14,845 bases of DNA from an uncultured Eubacteriales bacterium (lineage in GTDB: Bacteria; Bacillota; Clostridia; Oscillospirales; CAG-272). The stretch covers positions 1-14,845 of the forward strand of contig URCP01000070.1 of assembly GCA_900546315.1 (NCBI GenBank), given 5' to 3'. A program made the translations under genes and the position numbers. The notes beneath the pieces are model-generated. The model saw only the letters and a program-made list of their open reading frames with translations, was not told the DNA's origin and searched no databases. The stretch's first letter is position 1. The number at the start of each line of letters is the position of its first letter. Below, piece after piece: positions 1 through 5,792 of the stretch.

Positions 1-2
1 GT

Positions 3-1187
3 ACCGGTACGGGTGTCGGCGTGAACGCTTTGCTCTCGAAAAGGCTCGGGATGAAGGACGGCGACGGGGCGAACAGGGTCGCGAATAACGGCGTGTATCT
101 GGCGGCGTTCAGTTATGTGTTGTTTCTGCTTGCCGGTTTGTTTGTGGCGGAGCCGTTTTTCAGGCTTCAGAACGACACTCAGACGATTGTTGACGGTGGC
201 GTTACATATCTCCGGATAGTGATGTGCGGTTCGTTCGGGCTTTGCGCTCAGATTATCATGGAGCGGCTTGTGCAGTCTACCGGGCGTACTGTTATCGCTA
301 TGATAACTCAGGGTATCGGCGCGCTCATCAATATTGTTCTCGACCCGGTGATGATTTTCGGTCTGCTCGGGTGTCCGGCGCTCGGTATCGCGGGGGCGGC
401 TTACGCTACAATTATCGGACAGATTGTCGCGGCTGTGCTCGGCGTTATCCTGAATCAGGTGTGCAATAAGGAGATCAGCGTCAACCCGGTGAAGTATCGT
501 CCTGACCTCAGAACTATCGGGCATATTTACGCTATCGGCGTCCCGTCTATCATTATGCAGTCGATTGGTTCGGTCATGACGGTCGGGATGAATAAGATAC
601 TTTATACGTTTTCGTCGACGGCGCAGGCGGTGTTCGGGGTGTACTTCAAGCTCCAGAGTATCATCTTCATGCCGGTGTTCGGGCTCAACAACGGTCTTGT
701 GCCGATTATCGCGTATAACTACGGGGCGCAGAAAAAAGACCGCATGATGCGGACCATAAAGGTCGGGTGCATATGGGCGGTCTCTATAATGCTTGTCGGT
801 ATGGCGGTGATGGAGTTCTTCCCGGAGGTGCTGCTCGGTTTCTTCGAGGCGTCGGAGTATATGGTGGAGATCGGCGTGCCGGCGCTGCGGATAATCTGTA
901 TCAGCTTCATTTTCGCGGGGTTCTGCATCACTGTCGGTTCGGTGTTTCAGGCGCTCGGAAACGGGGTTTACAGTATGGTTGTGTCGGCGACGCGTCAGCT
1001 GTGCGTGCTTCTACCGGTCGCGTATCTGATGTCTCTCACGGGGAATCTTGACCTTGTGTGGCTGTCCTTCCCGATAGCGGAGATCGCGAGCGTCGGGCTG
1101 ACGTTGTTCTTCTTCCACCGGATATATAAGAAGGTTATCCGCCACGTCGGTGAGGCGTCATTCGTCGCTGAGATCAACCGAGAATAA
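3..1187 (+). CDS. MATE family multidrug/cation exporter, 5'-truncated by window edge
   Basis: This is a polytopic inner-membrane exporter of the MATE family, which exchanges drugs or metabolites for Na+ or H+. The frame is open to the window's first bases and already reads TGTGVGVNALLSKRLG, the family's conserved G-x-G-x-N-x-L-x-S-x-x-LG segment after the first helix. The GTG at 21 is therefore internal, and roughly 50 N-terminal residues lie upstream. About ten further hydrophobic helices follow, including the repeated motif in the second half (GLNNGLVPIIAYNYGAQ, about residue 230), as expected for two six-helix bundles. It ends in a charged tail (RHVGEASFVAEINRE). The 3' end overlaps the convergent HAD gene by 14 bases and no terminator is seen between them. 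The substrate cannot be read from the sequence. Confidence 0.93.
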   Translation, partial: TGTGVGVNALLSKRLGMKDGDGANRVANNGVYLAAFSYVLFLLAGLFVAEPFFRLQNDTQTIVDGGVTYLRIVMCGSFGLCAQIIMERLVQSTGRTVIAMITQGIGALINIVLDPVMIFGLLGCPALGIAGAAYATIIGQIVAAVLGVILNQVCNKEISVNPVKYRPDLRTIGHIYAIGVPSIIMQSIGSVMTVGMNKILYTFSSTAQAVFGVYFKLQSIIFMPVFGLNNGLVPIIAYNYGAQKKDRMMRTIKVGCIWAVSIMLVGMAVMEFFPEVLLGFFEASEYMVEIGVPALRIICISFIFAGFCITVGSVFQALGNGVYSMVVSATRQLCVLLPVAYLMSLTGNLDLVWLSFPIAEIASVGLTLFFFHRIYKKVIRHVGEASFVAEINRE

Positions 1188-1824
1188 GTTTTGTCAGCTC
1201 GTCCGTGTCCCTCGCGAAGATCGTCGCGCCGTGGGCTTTCAGAAACTCTTCGTCGCGGAAGCCCCAGAGGACGCTGATGCAGTCCATACCGGCGTTATTT
1301 CCGGTCTCTACGTCGACGTCTGAGTCTCCTACATATACGGCGTCTTTCCGGTCCGTGGCGTATTTTTCGAGTACGCGGTTCACGGTGTCGGGCGCGGGCT
1401 TGCGGCGGACTCCCTCACATTCTCCCTGAGCGAACGGGACAAGACCTCCGAAATAGAGCTCATTCAGTTCCTTGACCGCGGCGTCGCCCTTGTTCGAGAC
1501 TATCGCGACCTTTATGCCGTTTCTCGTCAGCGTTTCAAGCATTTCGCGCACGCCGGGGTACGGCGCGGTTCTGACGGCGCAGTGATTCACATAGTACGAC
1601 TGGAAGGCGGAGAGGACCTCGTTTATCTTCTCTTCGCCCGTTCCGGCGGGTACGGCGCGCTCTATCAGTTTGCGGTATCCGTTGCCCACAAAGCGGCGCA
1701 CTTCGTCGGTGGTTCTGACCGGGAAACCCGCGTCGGCAAGGACATGGTTCGCGGCGTCTGCAAGGTCGTCGAGTGTGTTCAGCAGGGTTCCGTCAAGGTC
1801 GAATATCGCTAGTTGGTATTTCAT
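1174..1824 (-). CDS. HAD-superfamily hydrolase, phosphoglycolate phosphatase-like
   Basis: A soluble phosphatase of the haloacid dehalogenase superfamily, 216 residues, closest in layout to phosphoglycolate phosphatase (Gph) and pyrophosphatase PpaX types. All four HAD motifs are visible: DLDGTL with the nucleophile Asp9 and acid Asp11, Ser110 in AIVSNKG, Lys142 in RRKPAPD, and the acidic GDSDVD (Asp167 to Asp171) followed by NNAGM. A helical cap (about residues 18-85) sits between motifs I and II, as in subclass C1. I start it at 1824 because GGAG lies 8 bases upstream and MKYQLAIFDLDGTL is the usual N-terminus. An in-frame ATG 21 bases further up (1845) lacks a comparable site. It has its own consensus promoter (1878-1906) and appears monocistronic. 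The exact substrate is uncertain. Confidence 0.92.
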   Translation of the reverse strand: MKYQLAIFDLDGTLLNTLDDLADAANHVLADAGFPVRTTDEVRRFVGNGYRKLIERAVPAGTGEEKINEVLSAFQSYYVNHCAVRTAPYPGVREMLETLTRNGIKVAIVSNKGDAAVKELNELYFGGLVPFAQGECEGVRRKPAPDTVNRVLEKYATDRKDAVYVGDSDVDVETGNNAGMDCISVLWGFRDEEFLKAHGATIFARDTDELTKLILG

Positions 1825-1877
1825 GATTGTATCTCCATTCGGCATGCCTTTTTGTGGGGCGTGCTCTTTTTTTCTCC

Positions 1878-1906
1878 ATTATACCACACCAGGGTGACGG
1901 TTTCAA
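1878..1906 (-). promoter_or_regulatory. Promoter of the HAD phosphatase gene
   Basis: Read on the minus strand, TTGAAA (1906-1901) and TATAAT (1883-1878) are separated by exactly 17 bases, with an extended -10 TGG before the TATAAT. Transcription would start near 1871, giving a leader of about 45 bases to the ATG at 1824. Confidence 0.8.
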
Positions 1907-1935
1907 CGTTATATTATTAATTCGCAAAAAAACTC

Positions 1936-1964
1936 TTGCATTTTTCCCCGGAACGTGATATAAT
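1936..1964 (+). promoter_or_regulatory. Promoter of the Gfo/Idh/MocA operon
   Basis: TTGCAT (1936-1941) and TATAAT (1959-1964) are separated by 17 bases, with an extended -10 (TGA immediately before TATAAT). The expected start near 1971 gives a leader of about 48 bases that carries a small perfect hairpin, CCGCC-AGA-GGCGG (1983-1995), and an AAAGGA ribosome site (2003-2008). Confidence 0.85.
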
Positions 1965-2018
1965 ACACCTGAGTCAAATTTACCGCCAGAGGCGGACACA
2001 AGAAAGGACACAAAAATC

Positions 2019-3002
2019 ATGTTAAACGTAGCAATGCTCTCGAAATGGCACGTACACGCGTCCGGTTACGCGAATATGCTGAAAAGCTCCGGAAAGGTCG
2101 ATATAAAGGCCGTCTGGGACGACGACACCGCGCGCGGCTCCGCCTGGGCAAAGGAACTCGGCGCGGACTTTGAGCCGGACCTCGCGAAGCTCCTCGCGAG
2201 AGACGATATCGAGGCTGTTTTCTGTGACGCTCCCACCACCGCTCACAAGGACATAATCATCGCCGCCGCTAAGGCCGGAAAGCACATCTTCACCGAGAAG
2301 GCGCTCTGCCCGACCGTCGCGGACTGCCTCGAGGTCAAGAAGGCCGTCGAGGACGCCGGGGTCATCTTCACTATCTCCTTCCCCGAGAGATTCATCCCGA
2401 TTTTCAAGCTCGCGAAGAGCCTCGTTGACATCGGCGCTTTCGGTCAGATTTCGACTATCCGCCGCCGCAAGGCTCACTCCGGTGTCTCCGGGCACTGGCT
2501 CCCCGAGTACTGGTTCGAGGAAAAGGACGCCGCGGGCGGAGCTATGATGGATCTCGGCTGCCATCCTATGTACGATCTCGCTTATTTCGGCGGGAAGGTG
2601 AAGCGCATCACGGCTCTGTTCAACTCTCCTCTTGGCAGTAAGGTCGACGAGAACGCCGTGTCCATCATGGAGTTTGAGAACGGCATCATCGGCATCTCCG
2701 AGACCGGCTTCATGTCCTCCGACTCGCCCGAGATCTTCGAGATTTACGGCACCGAGGGAACGCTCATCCGTCACGGCGACGACGTCAGGGTCAAGTCGAA
2801 GAAGCTTTCTCCGTTCACGAACGACTGGATAAGACCGACAATGCCCGCGGGCGACCCGGCTCCGATAATGCAGTTTGTCGACGCCTGCATAAACAAGACC
2901 GCTTCTCCGGCGCTCTGCACGATTGACGACGCTATCGACCTGACAAGACTCCTCGAGAACGCTTACAAGGCCGACCACACCGACACAATCGTCAGGCTCT
3001 GA
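2019..3002 (+). CDS. Gfo/Idh/MocA family oxidoreductase with atypical N-terminus
   Basis: A 327-residue NAD(P)-dependent oxidoreductase-like protein of the Gfo/Idh/MocA family, whose members oxidise or reduce sugars, inositols and derivatives. Hallmarks are the T-E-K-A segment at residues 92-95 (usually E-K-P, with Lys94 as the family catalytic lysine) and GGAMMDLGCHPMYDL at about 173-187, containing the conserved Asp178 and His182. The C-terminal half has the usual beta-sheet domain (EIYGTEGTLI at 241-250). The N-terminus reads VAMLSKWHVHASGY where the family normally has a G-x-G-x-x-G nucleotide loop, so cofactor binding may differ. The start is set by AAAGGA 10 bases upstream. Its stop overlaps the next start by one base (TGATG), implying translational coupling. 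The sugar substrate is unknown. Confidence 0.9.
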   Translation: MLNVAMLSKWHVHASGYANMLKSSGKVDIKAVWDDDTARGSAWAKELGADFEPDLAKLLARDDIEAVFCDAPTTAHKDIIIAAAKAGKHIFTEKALCPTVADCLEVKKAVEDAGVIFTISFPERFIPIFKLAKSLVDIGAFGQISTIRRRKAHSGVSGHWLPEYWFEEKDAAGGAMMDLGCHPMYDLAYFGGKVKRITALFNSPLGSKVDENAVSIMEFENGIIGISETGFMSSDSPEIFEIYGTEGTLIRHGDDVRVKSKKLSPFTNDWIRPTMPAGDPAPIMQFVDACINKTASPALCTIDDAIDLTRLLENAYKADHTDTIVRL

Positions 3003-3568
3003 TGGCAAAGCTCGAAAAGTACCGTAAAGCCGCGGAGTCCGGCGACGAGTCGAGAAACACGTCCGTCAGCTACGCCGTGACAAAAAAGCGCGAAGGGAAG
3101 TATAAGCTCGCGCGGATTCTGATGGTCGCGGGCTACGTACTCGTCGATATCGTCTATCTGTTCCTGATTCTCGTTCTGACGAAGATTCCGATGCTGGGGG
3201 CTTTCGTGCCGCTTCTGACCTGGGTGCTCGTTTACTTCACGTGGTGCTTTGTGAGCGTCGAGTATGAGTACACGATAGAGGGCGGGGTCATGACCATGCG
3301 CGAGGTCTTCGGGAACCGGTACTGCCGGACTCTCGCGAGGGAACGGATAAGCTCCATGTCGCGCATTGCCCCTTACACGGGGGACTACAGGAAGGAAGCC
3401 GACAGGATCGATGGGAAGCGTGTTTACGGCGTCTCGTCGATGAGCAGTCCGGACGTTTACTTCGCGGTCTGCGGGGACACGGTTCTGTTCTTCGAGGCGG
3501 CGGAAAAGACGCTCAGGGTTATCCGGTACTATAATCCGGAAGTTATCGTGACAAAGACAAGATACTGA
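3002..3568 (+). CDS. Small two-helix membrane protein of unknown function (resembles DUF6106)
   Basis: A 188-residue protein with a charged, Lys/Arg-rich N-terminal tail (1-36), two strong membrane segments (about 37-58 and 65-86) and a C-terminal domain of about 100 residues rich in beta-type sequence, beginning EYEYTIEGGVMTMREVFGN. This helix-hairpin plus PH-like tail layout resembles an uncharacterised Clostridia family that I recall as DUF6106; the name is from memory and not checked. It is translated by coupling from the preceding oxidoreductase (TGATG overlap at 3000-3004), with no clear ribosome site of its own. A terminator follows directly. No catalytic motif is seen, and the link to the oxidoreductase may be positional only. 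Confidence 0.8.
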   Translation: MAKLEKYRKAAESGDESRNTSVSYAVTKKREGKYKLARILMVAGYVLVDIVYLFLILVLTKIPMLGAFVPLLTWVLVYFTWCFVSVEYEYTIEGGVMTMREVFGNRYCRTLARERISSMSRIAPYTGDYRKEADRIDGKRVYGVSSMSSPDVYFAVCGDTVLFFEAAEKTLRVIRYYNPEVIVTKTRY

Positions 3569-3573
3569 TCACA

Positions 3574-3612
3574 GCGGCGGTTTTCTGACATAGATGCCGC
3601 CGCGCTTATTTT
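3574..3612 (+). terminator. Intrinsic terminator after the oxidoreductase-membrane protein pair
   Basis: A perfect 7-bp GC-only stem, GCGGCGG (3574-3580) with CCGCCGC (3597-3603), is followed by GCTTATTTT. It lies between two co-oriented genes, so it either ends the first unit or lets only part of the transcription reach the amidohydrolase. No convincing promoter was found between it and the next start at 3628. Confidence 0.7.
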
Positions 3613-3627
3613 GGAAAAGAGAGAGAA

Positions 3628-4725
3628 ATGAACAACGAAAATATCGCTCTGGCGCGGATACTTCGTCATGAGCTTCACAATATACCAGAGCCGTCCGGGA
3701 AAGAAATAAAGACGGCGCAGCTCATAAAGGCGTTCCTCGCCGAGTACACGACGCTCGAGATACACGACTGCGGGAAGGGCTTCTACGCCGCTCACCGCGA
3801 GAAGGACGCGAAGGAATCGATCGCTCTCAGGGCTGACTATGACGCTCTCGTGATTGAGGCGGCGAAGAGTGAGAACGACAAGCCGGTCTGCGCGCATCTC
3901 TGCGGGCATGACGGGCACGCTGCGGGACTCTGTCTCGCTGCTCTGGAGCTTGAGGGAAAGACGATAGGCAAGAATGTGTTCTTCCTGTTCCAGCCCGCCG
4001 AGGAGACCGGAGAGGGCGCTGAGGGGTGCTGTGAGCTCTTCCGCCTCGAGCATATAGACGAGATTTACGGTCTGCACAATCTTCCGGGGTTCAGGTTCGG
4101 ACAGGTGTACACCACGCTCGGGAGCTTCGCTCCGGCGTCGTTCGGGATGACGATGAGGTTCCACGGGAAGACTTCGCACGCGGCTTATCCGAAGGATGGT
4201 ATCTGTCCGGCGTACGCGGTCGGGAGACTGCTCGCGGCTCTGCCTGAGATTTCGGCTCCGGGGAACTTTTCGGGCATGGTACTCTGCACGGTGATAGGCG
4301 TTCAGATGGGCGGAACATCGTTCGGCGAGATGTGCGGCGACGCGACGGTGAGGCTGACGCTCAGGGGAGAGCACGGTGATGAGCTCGACAGGCTCCGCGA
4401 CGAGATCGTGTCGATGGCTACGGGACTTGCGGGGGAGTATCATCTTGGCTTTGAACGTGATTTCTGCGACGTATTTCCCGCGACTGAGAATGAACCCGGA
4501 TGCGCGGAAAAGGTGCTTGAACGCTGTAACGGCGCGCTCCTTGACGAGCCTATGCGCTGGAGCGAGGACTTCGGGTGGTACCTCAGAAAGTGCCGCGGGG
4601 CGTTCTTCGGTATCGGCGCGGGCGTTGACTGTCCGCCTCTGCACACGTCGGGGTATGAGTATCCGGACGACCTGATGCCGTATGCCGCTGGGGCGTTCTT
4701 AAATATTCTCGGGGTGGAAGCGTGA
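3628..4725 (+). CDS. M20 family metallo-amidohydrolase (M20D, hippurate/aminoacyl-amide hydrolase type)
   Basis: A 365-residue cytoplasmic metallo-hydrolase that would cleave an N-acyl amino acid or similar amide. Conserved blocks in order: ALRADYDAL (67-74), the CGHDGHAA metal block (Cys92, His94, His97), FQPAEE (121-126, with the catalytic acid Glu125 and metal ligand Glu126), GLHN (His150), and the dimerisation-domain motif HGKTSHAAYP (179-188). The C-terminal PPLHTSGYEYPDD supplies the last metal ligand His339. This full ligand set (Cys, His, Glu, His, His) is typical of subfamily M20D, and no key residue is missing. The GA-rich site just before ATG 3628 is weak. It overlaps the next gene by 4 bases (GTGA at 4722-4725), so the two are probably coupled. 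The substrate is not determinable. Confidence 0.93.
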   Translation: MNNENIALARILRHELHNIPEPSGKEIKTAQLIKAFLAEYTTLEIHDCGKGFYAAHREKDAKESIALRADYDALVIEAAKSENDKPVCAHLCGHDGHAAGLCLAALELEGKTIGKNVFFLFQPAEETGEGAEGCCELFRLEHIDEIYGLHNLPGFRFGQVYTTLGSFAPASFGMTMRFHGKTSHAAYPKDGICPAYAVGRLLAALPEISAPGNFSGMVLCTVIGVQMGGTSFGEMCGDATVRLTLRGEHGDELDRLRDEIVSMATGLAGEYHLGFERDFCDVFPATENEPGCAEKVLERCNGALLDEPMRWSEDFGWYLRKCRGAFFGIGAGVDCPPLHTSGYEYPDDLMPYAAGAFLNILGVEA

Positions 4726-5441
4726 TCGGTCTCGGGACAATAGTAAACACCGCCGGGATAGCTCTCGGCGGCGCTGTGGGGTTCTTTTTCGGTCGGTTTT
4801 TCAAGGAAAGGCTCAGAGAGACGCTGAATATGGCGTGCGGGGTGAGCGTGCTGTGCATCGGCGTCGCCGGAACAATGGAAGGGATGCTGAGTATCGCCGG
4901 AGGCTCGATCGGGTCGGGAAGATCGATGTTTGTGACGCTTTGTCTGGTGCTCGGCGGGCTTGTCGGGGAGATCATCAATATCGAGGGCTTCTTCGAGAGA
5001 TTCGGCGAGTGGCTGAAGGTGAGGACCGGGAACGGCGGGGACAATCGGTTCACCGAGGGCTTCGTGACGGCGTCGCTGACCGTGTGCATAGGCGCGATGG
5101 CGGTTGTCGGTTCGATTGAGGACGGGATATACGGCGACCCGTCGGTGTTGATAACGAAGTCGGTGCTCGACCTGATAATCGTGCTGACGATGACTTGCTC
5201 GATGGGAATAGGCTGCGCGTTCTCAGCGGTTCCGGTGGCGATGCTGGAGGGTCTGATGACGTTTGCCGCGAGACTGCTGAAACCTCTGATGACTGAGGCG
5301 GCACTCGCGAACCTGTCGCTTATCGGCTCGATACTGATATTCTGCGTCGGCGTGAATCTGGTTTTCGGCAAGAGAATAAGAGTGGCGAATCTGCTTCCGG
5401 GACTGGTGATCGCGGTGGGGGCGGCGTTTATACCGTCATAA
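4722..5441 (+). CDS. DUF554 family membrane protein (YdfK/YqgA-like)
   Basis: A 239-residue integral membrane protein of the DUF554 family, a widespread group of unproven function that includes E. coli YqgA and B. subtilis YdfK. The N-terminus GLGTIVNTAGIALGGAVG, the following GVSVLCIGVAGTMEG (40-54) and the GLVGEIINIEG segment (79-89) are family hallmarks, and about seven hydrophobic stretches can be seen. The start is the GTG at 4722, inside the end of the amidohydrolase gene; the shared GTGA means it is read by coupling. Length and both ends match the family, so it appears intact. It is the last gene of its unit, and a possible palindromic terminator follows at 5466. Confidence 0.9.
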   Translation: MIGLGTIVNTAGIALGGAVGFFFGRFFKERLRETLNMACGVSVLCIGVAGTMEGMLSIAGGSIGSGRSMFVTLCLVLGGLVGEIINIEGFFERFGEWLKVRTGNGGDNRFTEGFVTASLTVCIGAMAVVGSIEDGIYGDPSVLITKSVLDLIIVLTMTCSMGIGCAFSAVPVAMLEGLMTFAARLLKPLMTEAALANLSLIGSILIFCVGVNLVFGKRIRVANLLPGLVIAVGAAFIPS

Positions 5442-5465
5442 CCATCGTAACTGACACAATATTTT

Positions 5466-5488
5466 AACTCACTGTGAGTTGCTTTTTG
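5466..5488 (+). terminator. Possible terminator or palindromic operator
   Basis: AACTCAC (5466-5472), one base, then GTGAGTT (5474-5480) form a perfect 15-base palindrome, followed by GCTTTTTG. As RNA it would make a 6-bp stem with a 3-base loop and a short U-run, a weak terminator for the DUF554 unit. The low GC of the stem also suits a DNA operator. Confidence 0.4.
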
Positions 5489-5524
5489 AGAGGATATTCT
5501 TATGATGCACTGAATAAATCGGGT

Positions 5525-5581
5525 TTTCGCAGAAAAAAGTCTTGGATTTATGGGCTGTTTCTGCGAAAGCAACCATAAATC
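5525..5581. repeat. Two interleaved perfect inverted repeats (A-B-A'-B')
   Basis: Arm A, TTTCGCAGAAA (5525-5535), is the exact reverse complement of TTTCTGCGAAA (5558-5568). Arm B, GATTTATGG (5545-5553), is the exact reverse complement of CCATAAATC (5573-5581). The order A-B-A'-B' means the two stems either form a pseudoknot or exclude each other. There is also a local hairpin within A (TTTTC-GCA-GAAAA, 5524-5536) and one inside A' (TTTC-TGC-GAAA). Confidence 0.7.
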
Positions 5582-5610
5582 AGTGTTTCCTTATATAGCG
5601 CGGCAGAACA

Positions 5611-5645
5611 TGACACCGCTTGTCAACCAGTGTCAGAAAGTGTCG
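5611..5645. repeat. TGTC repeats at 10-bp spacing with a TGACA/TGTCA inverted pair
   Basis: TGTCA at 5621, TGTCA at 5631 and TGTCG at 5641 start exactly 10 bases apart, one helical turn. TGACA (5611-5615) forms an inverted pair with the first copy. This suggests a protein-binding array on one face of the DNA. It directly precedes the DnaA-box-like cluster. Units are short, so chance is possible. Confidence 0.4.
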
Positions 5646-5648
5646 GGG

Positions 5649-5695
5649 TTTTCAACAATCTTGCCTGTGGAAAATGTGGATAAAACTGTGGATGT
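5649..5695. promoter_or_regulatory. Cluster of DnaA-box-like 9-mers
   Basis: TGTGGAAAA (5666-5674), TGTGGATAA (5675-5683) and TGTGGATGT (5687-5695) lie in one orientation, the first two directly adjacent. The second is the exact reverse complement of the consensus DnaA box TTATCCACA. The first differs from consensus by one base, and the third by two at its end. TTTTCAACA (5649-5657) is a further imperfect box in the opposite orientation. No dnaA or dnaN gene is in the window, so whether this is an origin, an origin relic or a DnaA-titrating site is unknown. Confidence 0.55.
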
Positions 5696-5792
5696 TCACG
5701 TACCTGTAATAAACGAACGGGATTATGACAGAAGTTGCAGGAGAACACAACAAACGGAATTGTCATACAATATTTGACGGAGGAATCTTGCC

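Larger units (their letters stand above)
5442..5792. other. Gene-free stretch between DUF554 gene and solute-binding pseudogene
   Basis: No open frame here has a ribosome site or coding character. The stretch is visibly richer in A and T than the flanking genes and carries, in order, a palindrome with T-run, interleaved inverted repeats, phased TGTC repeats, DnaA-box-like 9-mers and, at its end, a strong GGAGG ribosome site (5779-5783) for the following broken gene. I find no good -35/-10 pair. Confidence 0.6.

Noticed and set aside
2022..3008. Long minus-strand open frame of 328 codons opposite the first oxidoreductase
   Set aside because: It mirrors the plus-strand coding gene, has no ribosome site or family resemblance, and arises from GC-rich codon bias. 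Other long antisense frames (3529-4644, 6210-7301, 10831-11877, 12359-13147, 12852-13754, 14095-14841) are rejected for the same reason.
3507..3535. TATAAT at 3530-3535 as a promoter for the amidohydrolase
   Set aside because: No acceptable -35 at 16-18 bases, and the hairpin terminator at 3574-3612 lies between it and the gene.
5550..5777. 75-codon plus-strand open frame between DUF554 and the solute-binding gene
   Set aside because: No ribosome site, no recognisable domain, and its VDKTVD-like residues are just the translation of the DnaA-box repeats.
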